Below are positions 34,301-49,300 of a stretch of DNA of 64,000 nucleotides, piece by piece. Source of the stretch: Panorpa germanica (taxonomy: Eukaryota; Arthropoda; Insecta; Mecoptera; Panorpidae); the NCBI GenBank assembly GCA_963678705.1, contig OY783204.1, positions 26,670,759 to 26,734,758 on the forward strand, read 5' to 3'. The position numbers and the translations under genes are program-made. The notes under the pieces were generated by a model that saw only the letters and a list, made by a program, of their open reading frames with translations, had not been told where the DNA came from and did no database searches. Each line of letters starts with the position of its first letter. The first letter of the stretch is position 1.

Positions 34301-37300
34301 GTAATAGATCGCGTTTTACGACGAAATAATATATTTAGAATATGAAAAAATGAACAACAATAACTAACTTAAAAATAATTTCGTTTTAATGCAATCCTAA
34401 AGTATATACGTTTGTGAATACAGAGACATAAGCTGTTCCGTGTAACACGTTTCTAGGGAGGCTTGACATTAATATTAATGTTTTAGTTGTAATTATAAAT
34501 CAATATAACATACCAACAACCATCAAGGTAAATTCAAATCCCTTCTTCACAGCTTTTCGGTAAACTTGATTTGGAAGATTAGCAAAGCCAACGTATCCAT
34601 CAAGTTCTTTTGGTTTAGGTCTATCTTGTCTAACCGGAGGTTCTGGTTTACCATCATGTTTGATGCTATGTTCCTTTGAGTTAACTTGGACGGAAGCTAC
34701 AGCAGTCATTCTATTAGAATCTTGATTTTCTTGGTTTTCGAGAGCAGCAGCACGTTTTGCTAAAGCGTCTTTAACTGAACTCACAACTGGAGGTGCTGAT
34801 GTTGGTGTTGGAGGATTTGGTGGTGGTACATTCGGACTATTTGGATTTTCTGTTTTGAAGAATAGCTCACGTTTACTTTGTAGCTGGAAAGAAATAAAAA
34901 TAAATATTAGTTACGTGCGTGTACACAGAATCATATTTGCAAAAATTATTAAAAATGTTAAAACTAACATTTTCGAAGTTCTATTCATTGTAAGACGTCT
35001 ATAAATAAAATATACAATTTATCATGTAATAAATTGTTAATCTGTTAAAATGGGCCATGTGGTACCATTTTTTATACATTAAATATAGTTTACAAATTTA
35101 CCGTCTGAAACAACACAAATTTTTAAAAGATCTATTTTGACAGATCCTGTTTTAATTTATTAGATTTATTTTTTGTTTTTTTATTTATATTTTTATAATA
35201 AAAATGGAAATAAATGTTTTTGGTAGATACGTTCACTCATGAAAGGATTGTGATTCGAAGCATTTGAGGTCATCCAAGTTAATATAAGACCATTCATTAA
35301 CATAATGCAATTACTTGTGAGAACGATTTTAATAACAACGTATCAATACCCAACCCTGTGAAATAGATACAAAGACGATCTGATCTGGAGTACATATTAT
35401 ACAGTGTGGGCGTCTGAGATATGTTATCGCTACAGCGAAGCTAATTATATTTCGACGATTTAAAAAGAATTCGATAACGATAATAATCTGTTATAACTTG
35501 TTTTCATTCGGAGCTTAACCTTATTTCAATACACGCCTATTCTTACATAGCGTTATAAGAAAAATAAACCAATTTTACTGTGAAAAGATTATTTAATATA
35601 AATATACGGGAATTAAGTTTTTGTAATCTGTTTTTTCTTTAAAAATAAACACTATATATATGAATATATTAAACAATATTAAACATTTAATAAGTGTTAC
35701 TAAATCTTTAAAAGAAAATTTAAAAATCAATTTGTTATGTTGGTATCTTCACTAAAAAAATTATATAACTTAATGACTATTACTTCATATCGCAAAATAA
35801 TAAATAACAGAAATATTGAAAACGTTAAATGATAGAACTTATAAATAAAAACATATTGTTTATAGTCGCTAAAAATGTTATATATATAAACAGAGGTGAA
35901 AGCCCTAATGCTCGTACAGGGCTTGTAAATCTTGTGTAATCGAATCAGATAGTCCTGTTTATTAAATGTAACCTAAGTATAGAGAATCCAAAAAAAATCT
36001 GACCACCAGTTGACTAAGTACAATAAATTTACTGAGTAGCATAGAATCTGTGATTTTCCGTAAAGCAAATCAGAGAATCTATTAATGTTTTTGGCGTATA
36101 CGTTGTTAATTAATAAAAATTAATGAAATATGCGCATATACAAAAGGTTTACCATACCAATCTTGTCAGTACTCACTCAAGTAGTATTAGTAAAGTAGTT
36201 TCTTTTCAATAAAAGAAGACTTCTTTCTTATTATGTATACCAACAAAACATGCACAAACTCGTATGATGTTTTCATGCAGTCAGCGCGTAAACTATATAA
36301 ATTGTTGATTTGTATTGGTGTATATGTGGTGACTCATAATGAAGCCAATGAGCAAAAAAAGAAACCACGATGGGATAAGTTTAATGAAACGCTTCAGGGT
36401 AATCAAGTAAAGCTATAAGGAATAAACGCATTATAGAACTGGACTAAGAAATGGACAGATATAAATGTAAATAACATCGCCGAAAATAAGAAAATACAAT
36501 GTTATATCAATGGGCTTGTGTCTTATGTCTTAATTTCTATAAAAGTGTACTATATATTGATAAAGTGGGTTACTAGAACCTCAAATGTTCAATTATTTTT
36601 TAATAACTCCTTATATGTTAAGAGATATTAACAATTAAATAGTCATTTTGTCTCTTTAATTATTAAAGGGAATCAACGTTGTACACATTCCAAATTCATG
36701 TGACATCACAACCGCTGCCAACCTTACAGCTCATAAATCTCTGCTATATGTATTTATATATCAAAATATCAAATATTATTTACAGCTATTTGAAGGAACA
36801 ATAAAATTCCAATATTATGTCTGCCTTAGCAGGGTTAAATAAAATAAAAACTTATTATTCTTTGACTTGACTTGATATTTAGACTACCAACAGCTGAAAA
36901 CATACCACAGCACTGACCTACTCAACAAATAATTGACGTTAAAATGTATTTCACGTCATACAAATATGGCCGACCATTTGCTATATCTCCGTCAACATTT
37001 AGATATTTAATAGAATAGACACGCCAATATACATTTATTCGACCACTAAAAAATGAGGACACAAGCCCATTCAATAGGATTTTTTTAATTACATGTACAT
37101 ATAACGTGAAAGAGGACGAAAAATAAAAATGGCTACGCAATATGTGCTCTTTTGGTAGATACCGAGCATAAGAATATAAAATACACAGATCTGACATTAT
37201 AATAAGTAAATAAATACATATGTATATATCATGCATAAATATAATTATTACTTTTAATATGAAAACAAGGTCATTGCACAAGAATTCTTGACCTACAGTT

Positions 37301-40300
37301 TGATGCCTTCAGACTTCAGCGTCTAGTTCTATAAATAAAGTGCGTGGATGGATTTTATTACTTATTTATAAGTTATTTGAGTCTGGTACTGCGATAGTCC
37401 AAAAAAAACATCTCTTTGAATCCATTCATTACAAAAAAAAAGTTAATTTCTGATTACATTTATTTTTATTGATTATTGATTGAATTGCTGGTACACTGAT
37501 CCACGGGTTGTTGTCCTGAGGCTTCGTTTTTGCACTGAACATGTAAACGAAGCGCCTTTGTGGTCTGCGTCGGTGTGAAAATTGTATTTATTTGAATATT
37601 GACAGTGTATTGTTGTTGCAAAAAAATATATGAATAATTGAGTTTATTTCTAATAAGACTGAAAGGTTAATACAACACTAAATGAACGTTATACACTAAA
37701 TAAAACTATCCCAAGACTTGATAACTTTTGAAAATGCATATTGCTATATTTTCTAGTTAAATTCCAATTTAACACTTAGAAATATTACCAGTCATATAAA
37801 AATTGGAATTTAACTAAAAAATATAGCAATATTAATTTTCAAAAGTTATTTTTGCGGTTCCAACTCATTAGTCAGTGGAAATGTAGATACGTTATTAATC
37901 TAACTAATTGCTGCTTTAGATTTTGATTCGCGTTTATAGCTACTTACATAAAACGATTTAAACATAAAAAAAACATGTTTTTTTAATAATATTTAACCTG
38001 CTGTATAGTATCGCCATCTATATTTCGCGAGAAAAAATTGCCAAGTATCGGTTCACCCTAAATCAAACATATATATCATAGTAGTACATCTTTTACAGCA
38101 TAGGGGGAAAGCGCTAGTTTATATTTACGACGTATGTTGAGATATTTAAATTTTAAATGATTTTGACATTTCCATAATACTAATTCCAAACTATTTGATA
38201 AATTATTATGAAGAATTCTAATCTTCTTTCGAACATAATTCAAATATTTATCATTTAAATTTCTAAGCACATGTTATTCTGAATTTGTATTATGTTTTAG
38301 TCGTACAAATGACAGTTATTGTTAAGTGGTTTATATTTGAATTATGTTCAGCACCAGGCTGCACTACCTCCATTACAAATAATGAAATATTTCTAATATT
38401 AATCATAATCTCGTATCTCGTACACGCAGGGGCCATGTTACGCATTATGTCTTTAGTTAAATGTACGTAAAGCCATTTACGCATTGTAATACAAATAATT
38501 AATGGCGGCGTATGAAGTAAAATATGTATTTAACAGGTGTAGTCAAACTGAAGGTTCGTTAATTTACTATCACAATAAAATTAGGTACTCATCTTCAATG
38601 ACAAGATGATTTTCGCAGTTGAAATTCCGTTGAGTAAAAAAAAAGTATGCTAATCATAAAAATATTATTATACAAAGAATAATGAATGTTTGTAAGGTTG
38701 TCCAGCCCTGTTATATGATATATATACATATAGAAGTTGGTATAGTAACCCTAATAGGATTATTATGTGTGTTGTGTGTATTAATTAACATGATGAAGCT
38801 AATTTAGCTCAAGCCTGGTTGTAGTTGATTATGATGGTGATAAGGTGAAATAATACTACAACAAAGTAGATTAAGTTTCTATATAAAGTTACATTAATGC
38901 GCAATAAATTGAGGGTGTGTGACAATAAACACATACAGACATTCATATTGTGAAATATAAAGTTTTAATTTATGTTTTAGTCATAGAACACAATATACGT
39001 TTTTTGTACACAATATACTTTAATTTTGAGTAAAAGGATCACTGTACTATCATGTTTTAAGTTTTAGTTTTACAAGTTTGGAGTTAACATACTTTTAAAA
39101 CTAAAATTAAAACGATTACGCATATGCTATTTTATCCTTAGAACTAAAAAATAGTAGGACACAATTCAGTGATGTACTTTAGCAATTATTTATTTATTTA
39201 AACGTAATTTTTAATTTTAGGTTGTTACATGATTGAATCAAAACTTTACATAGCACGGATTCTAGAAAACTTGCCGCCAATGTTGGTAACATATTTTATA
39301 AATATTTACAAATGTAACTGCTTTTTATATAAACAAAAATACTATAAAAAGTACTAAATGTTTTTATTTTTAAAATTATTTTATAATTCAAACAAATAAA
39401 GTTTAAAAACGTTTATTTTTATTTTGTAATTAATTGCATTCATAAATTTAATGCAATCTTAGCGAGACAAGTGGAGAACTGTACTAAGAGATAGCTGGAT
39501 CTTCTTTTGACATTATCAGTGACAGAAGAAGTCATGGTTCATCGCAGTGGAATAAAAAAATTATTAATAAAATAAAAGAATGTTCTAATTGTAAATAAGA
39601 TATTTTAAAATTATAAATGGAAGAATAAATATTTAAAATTAAAATTAGAATCAAAATAATTTTGAGTAGAATTCGTTATATATTAGAGAGAGTAACACTA
39701 TTTTTAGAATACAAAATAACCACTATATATAGTACAATTTACGAGAGTTTGGTTGCGACTTATTTATAAAACAATTTGATTAACAATAAAAACGAATAAA
39801 ATGATTTTATAGCATGAGCTGAACTCTGGTAATTTTTACTGTATTTTTAAAACAATATTCCAAATATTGCAAAACAAAAAAATATATTTTAAATTAAAAT
39901 ATAAAACTAATTTTAAATTTAATTAAACAGCAATAAAGGTCCTTACCTGTCACTATCCTCACCAGGCCTGAAGCACTGTGAGGATGCTCATGTTCATGCT
40001 AATGTATCACAAAATATTCAGATAGTGCAAAACAGATAATCTATTGTAAACAAAATGCTTTAAAAATACCTGTTAGTATTTTTTGCACAAAGATATTTTT
40101 AACATACCGAGTAGATATTCAGATGGTATAAAATATGAAATATGTTTAAAGCACTGATTAGATAAAAACACCCCACCCTTTTTATCTAGTTGACATTCTG
40201 GCTGACTCAACGTTGACAAGGGTCAGATTTGTCAGACACAGCTGACATGAAATGAATAAATAGGAAAAGTCATATATTTGATATTTATGGTAGAATCCAC

Positions 40301-43300
40301 TTCTCTTTAAAATAATGGAGATACGTAAAAAAAATATCTTGTTTTTTTTTAAAGCCTCTGTGGCATTGACAGTTACAAGCCCCCGCTAAACACAATTTAC
40401 GTAAGGTTTATGTAACATAAAAAGTTGTACGTTTACTTTTTGCTATTTGTACTTGTCAGTGTCAAAAATCAACTTGTACATATTTTCACTTCTTGATTTT
40501 TTTCTCCATTTGAAAATTCTTTTTATTATTCCCTTTCTTTTGAGTGACAGTAACTAATACTGTTTTCTTAATAATTTCATAATATACATCAATTTGATTC
40601 TAAATTTAGAAGACAAATAAGATAAATATTATTAGCTTTCGTTCATTCTATATATCCAGTATTCCATAGTCACAAACTTTACATTTTCCCTCATAAAATG
40701 TTCAAAAATAATTATATTTCTAGCAAATAATTTGGATAAAACTTTTGATCAACATAAAAGTCGATTCCATTTTATTTGTTACTAATTTAAATATTTTTGG
40801 GCCTGTTACGCGTAAAAATGTAACGGTTATAACAATGTAATGCCAGATACATATATATATGTATATTAAAATTGAACTCACAACTGAACTATTTTCACTG
40901 ATGCTATCTTCGTCCTCCATTTCGTTATTTTTCGCAGATTCCAAATCTCTAGAAAGTGGAAGAATATTTTTAAACCATTTCATATTCATATACATTATAT
41001 TTTACACTCTAAACTTTTAATTGAATAATTAAAATTTTAGTATTGTTTATATTTGCACAAAAGTATTATCACTAGACGCGCTTGGAGCAAAATTACGGAT
41101 CAGGATTTGTGAATTAATCTTCAAATTGGAACACAAGAAGAAAGCAACTGATTTTAAACTAATAAATTTAACAAATAATATTGGTATTAGAAGAATAAAT
41201 AATGACAATTTGCAATTTTGTGAAAGATTGGACTATGACCATTTATTACTAATAATAATTAGTCATTATTTTTGAAATATAATAGATCTAATTGTATAAG
41301 AAGAATACATTTGAAAATAAAAATATAATAAATTTAGTCATTGAAATGTAAGTTTCAAAACAAACATCCCAATTTCTAATTAATCTTCAATATGCAGTAG
41401 TACTTCTTTTCTAAAATACAAATTGTAAATGCTCAAGTCGAGAGATTTAGTGTAGACTAAACCCACTGAAAACGTACAGTTCGGTTTGGTACAACAAATA
41501 AAAATATATCAGTTTAAGAAAGAATTCGAAACAGAATTAGGAAAATTATGAGCTATCACATAAAATGTTATATCAAAGTATCATTCCCACTCACTGCTTT
41601 AATTTAATTTTGTATTTTGTATTTAATTTAAATTGTTTAGCATATGGCAATATGCGTAGTCATTCACAGTACCATTATTAATTTAATTTATTTTTTAAGT
41701 TTTCTTAGTTTTTTTAGAACCTTACAAGGTCCAATGTTTTAAATTAAAAATATTAAATTAAGAAAAACTATATTATATTATAACCTCCAAAATGTGTCCA
41801 AAATGTTTAGAATGTATTATTTCCTTAAATAATAAAGCGTAACGTTAGGTAAAAATTATTACGTTAAACAATACAAGAGAGTTTACGTTTTGTGTCTTTA
41901 CAATGTTTTAATTCGGTTCTGGATATAGGGAAAATAGGAGAAATTTTTCAATATAAAAAAGAATAAATAAGCAATATTAATTAATTAGTTTCTTTTTTAT
42001 TAATGATATTGGATGACGTCACATATATTACTCAGACCAGTGTCAGAATGATTTTTATTAATGCTAAAAACCACGTTATATATTTATTTATGTATATACA
42101 CATAGCGTAAATGCAATGTAACAGAATCATTAATCTCAACCTCTTGACAGGAACAAGCAGAATTCGCTGTGTGCTTTTTATCTAAAAAATAAAATTATTT
42201 CCTTATTTTACTGTAGTTTAACGTTTGATTCAATCTTCCTAGGAGAACGTTGAATTCTGTTATTTATTATATGATTATTTTTATTAAATTAATTAAACTT
42301 TTCGGAAGTGTATTTCTTTTTTTTATTTAATTGCTATCTTAATCTAAAAGTTTTAATTAGATTTCGACATCTTATCTTTTAATAGATAATATAATTAGAG
42401 AGAATTTTAAATATATAATACTTAAAGAGTTTCTTATACTGTAATTTAGGAACTGCATAACTTGTTCAAAAAAGTATAATAATATTTTTAAATATACTCT
42501 ATAAAAAAAAGTTATCAAAAAGTGCTTTAGACTAAGGATGCACTGCGAAAGGACTACGTCCGACAGTAGTCTAACGATGACTATTGGCAGTAGGGTGTAT
42601 TGGGAGTTGTTTCGCATTTGTACACTTTATCATTAGAGCTAGGTTTTACACTACTAAGAACTGTGAAAGAAAAAGAAATCTGCAGTTTGATACAAATTTG
42701 CGGTGTGGATTTTTTTAGGCATTTAAAAAATGTCCAAAGCTAAGAGGGGACCCTTATAAAGTTACAAAATAAGTGACTATATTATGGAATATAGATAAAT
42801 TAAATAAAATTTTCAGGAATCCCAATACCATATATCAATATAATTGTTCCAAAAGATAACCTGCTAATAATACACAAATTCAAATAGCGTTTTCTTAACC
42901 TTTCTACGATAAACAAAATATAACACGTTCGCCACCCCTGATCTAAAGTAAATACCTCAAGAAATTACCTTTTGTTATATACCCGTATAAACGACGTGCC
43001 TTTTTATGTATAGAAAATAATAGATAGAACACGAAATGGTTTAAAAAAATGAGTTTAAAATATTTAAACATATTGTTACTTTATAAGTGACTTAACTTAC
43101 AAAAAGAAATGCAGTTGCATGTCGTTAAAAAAAAACGTATTTTTTCAACAATAAAATATTTTGACTTACTAAGTATTATTTTCTTTTTTTCTTTAAAGAA
43201 CAGTTAAGAATTTTTCAATGATATTGTCAACAGAATTCAAATATGGCGGCGACTAATTAAATATGTACATACACATTATAAATTGTCAAGGCAATCAAAA

Positions 43301-46300
43301 GAACAAACAGTGAAATTAGTCATATGTTAATTATTATGTATATTACTTAGCTAAATCACTAGAAAACACAAGTATTTACTTTAGTTCTCTCTCCACCACT
43401 TAAATGAAGTACGCTACGCCACTGTTTTTATTACTGCATGCAGTTATGTTTATTGAGTCAATAAAAAACATAAATATTACGACTTTTGACATCTCTACAG
43501 ACACTTGAAGAGGTCATAGGTCATATTCAAGAACAAATAGATCGTAATCTTAATAACTAATAGACAACTTGACATAACAAAGGTCAATAAAGCGATATCT
43601 AATCATTTAAGACAGAATGAAATTAGATATACACCAAAAAACCGTATTATATAGAAATAAAATTCTATGTTATTTAATATACTAGTAACAAAAAATAAAC
43701 TACATTTCAAAATGAACTTCCTGCTTATATTGACTTATAAGCGTAATGAACGTAGCGTAAATGAACACGCTGGCGATTTGAAACCAAAATTTTTTTTATC
43801 ACTTTTATTATTATGACGTATTTAAAATACGACCGTTCATCGAGTGAAAATGTATATATTTTTTTATAGGTTTAAGAGACTTTGATTACAGCGCTTCCTA
43901 GCGGATAACCTCTTTCAAGAGCTTCACTTTTATTACCGAAAACATACCCTCATTGCCAGACCTAAGCCTGCTTATACTCAATTAACTATGCATTAATTAT
44001 TACAGTTATCAACCGTTCGGTTACGTTCTTGGATTTGACATATAGATGTCACTAGTAATAACAAAATATATTAAACATTTAAAAACAATGATACCAACAT
44101 TAATAATAGCAATTAGAAATATTGTAGATAGTATTTTTCAAACTTCTATTTCATAATATTATGTTTAAATAATTATTAGTAATAGTTGTTATTTAAAATA
44201 ATGAAGAAATTATTTGTCATTGTTGCATATACATATATTTAAATTTTTCAATTAAAAATAATTTTGCTTTGTTTATTGTTTACAAAATAAATTGTTTATA
44301 CATTTGTTTACATAAATATTGTATCTAAACGTGTGTTTCAATATATACAATATAACATAATTTGTATGATTTCAATATTATTATAGTTGCTTTATTCTCT
44401 AAAGGGGACCATATGGTTTTCTTTAACAGGAATGAATATGATCTTTTAATGAAATGGCACGTTTGTTTCTTAAAATAAAGCACGCTGCGTCATCTATAAG
44501 ATAATGACGTCATTTGTGAATAATCGGAGCCATTTGTACTTTGGATAGAATAGAATCTAAGGCAATTGAATCTCCTGTAAAAAGTTGGCGAACGCCCACG
44601 GTGATAACTAAATCATTAATCATAATTTCTATTGACAACATAGATTGGCTACACTTATTTCTATATATTTTTGTAGAAGGCACAGTTTTTGTCTCTTTAA
44701 CTTTTGCGTTCTAGTCAATTGCATTTTTAATTGCTAATATCTTGTAACTAAAGTACAAATCAATTTAGAAAAATATTTGTTCTTTTTTAACTTGGGCAGT
44801 TATTTTGTGTTCTTTTATAAAATGAGTGTTGTGTTGCAAATTTTATTGTGCTCTATAAGAAATCCTGACATGTATCAACAATGGTCAGTCATGATCATTC
44901 CGAACATATGAGACGATTTGAAAGAGGTTTTGTTAGGCCGTCCGCACATGAGGCGACTGATTGCAAACCTTAGCCCCGAATCTGCCCGAACCGATTAAGC
45001 ATGGAACTGTGTTGTTAGTGAGAGAACGAACGCATATACGAGTGTGAGAAAACACACGGCACGAACGAAACTAAACTGGTTTTGAGCACGTTTTCAGCGA
45101 CTGTGTTTCTCGGTCGCAGGTTATGTTTTTGATGGTCAACATCATGAGCAGACATGTGCACAAATACTATTCAAAAGTATTTAGATACATACAAATACGA
45201 CACAAGAAAATCCCCTATTATGCTATTGTTAAAAATTCTATAGAATCACGAAACACGGCTTGACTAGTTTGCAATCAGTCGACTCGTATGCGGAGGCCTT
45301 AAGAGCTGCTTTAGGAAACGTCTTAGGGCGGTCGCACACTGTCTTAAGACAGTCCGTCTTACAACAAAATTCGTAACGTTGTCTCTTTTTCTTCAATGTT
45401 TTCATATATTTCCCTCTCTATCTATCTACGACAAATTCAAAATACTCTTAAAACAGTTATCTTTCTAGTGTACGATTGCGCTTAACATGAAGTACAGAAC
45501 CAACAAAATATTATAGTGTACACATTGTAATAATATCAGCAATAACAATAAATATAACTTATTAAATAGAACTATAACAGATAAGAGAAGACACTAATTG
45601 GGAGTCAGAGGTCAACATTGATTAAACTCTTATTCGCTCATTCACTGTACATCACTTCAAAGCCTCCCCCTACTTCTCAACCTCCTCCTACGCCAACCCA
45701 CTGCACTAACTCCCACATAAGAACGTCTCCATGTAGTACAACACTCCGTTTCTCGAGTGTAAACTAAACTTCAGCTCTAGAAAGATCTTGTTACCAAAGT
45801 ATTATGTTTCTCACATATTCTCGTTATGTAGTGATACAAGGATATTCATTTTTTTCTTTTGTTATTCATAAAATTGTTATTAACACTTCATATATTTCTA
45901 TTATGTATAACATTTTTATTTTAATATGTATTTATATTATCAATTTTAATGTATGGTACTTTTAAGGAAATATAATGTGAGGCGAGAGTAAACAGAGTGA
46001 AACACGACTCTGTAATTTCTCGTATTAAAAATCAATGCTTTATCAATACTCGAAATTCAGATTTTTCCTTTGTTTTGAAAATTACAAAAGCAGCGCTATT
46101 AAAATCACTGTACTTCGTAAACTACCCAGTAAACATTTTGGAGTCACTTTGACATCATATTGAAGATGCGTCATGATTTTTTTTGTCATGAAAGAGTTCA
46201 TTTATAGTTCAGTTTCTCACATTTTTTCATATAAAATGTCTACTTTATCGGCTACAAATGGCGAAATTACTCCACCTGTCGGAATATAAATGAAGATAAA

Positions 46301-49300
46301 GTTGATGCGAACTATAATTGAAGTGAAATAGTGATAGAAACGTCACTAAATAGGGCACTTCACCAAATTGTTTACTGGGTAATGATCGGAATGTTATACA
46401 ATTTTGGCACGTATCGTTGGTACTATCCATTTCTTTTTCGCAGTGCAGCTTTAGCCTAAGAAAATGCTTCAGGCTAACTTTCTCATACTCTGTATTAACA
46501 TTCACCTTGTCAACTCGATTAACCATAAAAAATTAACCTATAAATTTACATTCAAAATGTATATGTCAAATAAATAACCTTTCTTACTGTAAACTTAACA
46601 TTTAATTTATAATAAATTAAGGTATTTTAATTACAAAATGTTAACTAGAGACCATTTAAAAACTAGAAACAGATAAAAGTAATTAAAAACTATAATATTT
46701 TATCTATATTTTGAATTTATCTCCTTAAATTATATGTTTTTAGTTAAAATGAAATGAATTAATCAATTTCTGTCTTATTCAAAAGTTTCAACAGAGAAAT
46801 TTTCATGTTATTTTACTATTTTAGTTACGTAATGAACAACCAGATGGCAATCTTATGTTTCCGACCGGATGGACGGTTATTTATCAAGGTATTGTTTGGA
46901 TCTAAACTTCTACAGTATGTGATTTTACAGAGGTAATTACTGAAATTAATTATGTTTTGTATTTTGCAAGTATTTATTCTTCTTGTGTGAAAATGCTGAT
47001 TCAGTGATTATTTAATAAACAAATTAGAATTACTTACGATTTCTCCGAATCTAATAATATAATAAATTTTGCAAAAATAGCTGAAATTTTTAATATATTA
47101 GTGCCATCTCTATGTGAAGAACAACACTTTAATATATTTTCGTACGTTGCAAAATTGAGTAATATTTTAGAACCAAAATTAATTTCAAAGGCCATAAATA
47201 CATGCCTCACAACAAGGTTTTCCCAGTTTGGTAAATATGCTTACTAAAAAACCAATTTGTGATATATTTTTATCTAAAATACCCATATTATCTTTCTGAA
47301 TTTAATATACCTGTACTACGAGTACGAGTATATGAATGTTTGTATTGCAAATGGAAATGTCGACCATGTTTTCAACTATCAAGTAGATAATGGCTCTTTG
47401 GACGTTTATAATCATTGGGGCTTTATCTAATACATCTGGGAACTTCCTGGTGGTGGTCCCAGGGTACTGTTGGTGCTTGGATAATCTAACATGTCCACTG
47501 AGCATTAGCCTACTTATGTTGTTTCGCTTGTTCAGCTTAGGAATTAGTTCTCAACGAATGACTAATCTGCGGAAGTTTTGTTTGTTCTATAAATTCATGA
47601 GATACACAGTGGCGTAGGTAGCATGAATTAAATATACGTAATATGAGTACCAGTGCCGTCGGATTGGGCTTGTGTCCTATGTTTTAATATATATAAAAGT
47701 GTACTATATATTGATGAAATTAGTTACTAGAACTTCAAATGCCCAATTATTTTTTTAATAACTCCTTATATGTTAGGAGATAATAACAATTAAAAAAAGT
47801 CATTTTTCCCTTTAATCATCAACGTTATAGAACATGTCAAGACATGTGACATCACGTCCACTAAGTTGCTATCTCTTTTATACAACAGAGCGTAAAAGAG
47901 AACTCTGACAAGTTTAAAGGTTACCAACCTTACAGCTCATAAATCTCTGCTATATGTATTTTTATATCAAAATATCAAATATTATTTACAGCTATTTCAA
48001 GGAACAATAAAATTCCAATATTATGTCTGCCGTAACAGGGTTAAATAAAATAAAAACTTATTATTCTTTGACTTGACTTGATTATTTCGAGTTACAAAAC
48101 ATTACTACAGTACTGACCTAATCAACAAATAACTGACGTATACAATGCATTTCATGTCATACAAATGGCCGACCATCTCTAGCACTAAAACTACAATTCA
48201 AATTTTTAATTGCTATATCTCCGTCAACATTTAAATTTTCAATAAAATAGACACGCCAATACATTTTTATTAACATTAATTTAGCATATTCAACACAGAA
48301 CACTTATCCATAGAAAAAGTAACTGACCTACCCTTAATAGTACAGACATGTTACGTCATAAATATGGCCGACATCTGTACCGCTAAAACTACAGTTAGAA
48401 TTTTTAATATTAATTTTATATTTTTTATTAAAGAAAATATTTATAATGTAGAATTTTCAGATCTATCACGTTCACTCTTGGGTAATCCATCTCAAATTCC
48501 CATTACCGTGCAAGATGTGAATTTAATGACCTATGTCTGCAAATAACTATTGACTAAGGCTTCGAAAACAAACATCTGCAGTATTTTTTATAAAGCTTTA
48601 TCTACCTCATACTTGAAATAAAGTTTTATGTTTCTCTTGGTGTACTTAAAATTATAAATTGAATTTATAAAAAAAAAGCTCTTAAAGCTCTTATAGGACA
48701 TTCACCGTCTGTAGTGAACTAAGAGCTTAATTTAATTTAAAATTATTATCAATTTTATTTTGAATTACCTATAAGTGTTTTAAATAAATTTATATTTACC
48801 AGGATAACTTTTATCATTCAATGATTTATTTTTAAACGAAGTTTTCTTTAAAATAATGAATCATTTTGGTGTCTTACTAAGTTATACTGAGTATTTGAAA
48901 TGACTGTAAGACAAATGGGACGTTTGCGTCATAACTATACAAGAGATTTGTTTGTGTATATAATAACAACAAAATAATAAAAGGAATATGCCTTTTTCTT
49001 TCATTCTTTTAATAAATATGTTATTGTTTTTCAAGTTGGTAAATTACCTTATTTTTTTGCTATAATATTATGCAAATGATATTATATAATTTCGCTTGTT
49101 TGAAAAGGTTTATGATAACAAAAAAAATCAATATCAAACTCAACTCTAATATCTACGGAATGTGACTATGAAATCTAATACAAAAAAACATGAAAATTGC
49201 AAATAGATAAAACTATATGACGCTTATGTAACTAAATCGGTGCCGTCTTGTGGTTTTGGCTGACTTGATTAAAATTGAGTAGTTTACGATCATGTTACAT

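Noticed and set aside
38285-38484. Overlapping opposite-strand frames of about 60 codons
   Set aside because: Mutual shadows without splice signals, conserved motifs or supporting context.
46245-46526. 93-codon minus-strand frame
   Set aside because: Overlaps the TA-flanked miniature element at 46125-46379 and runs into its flank; no family resemblance.
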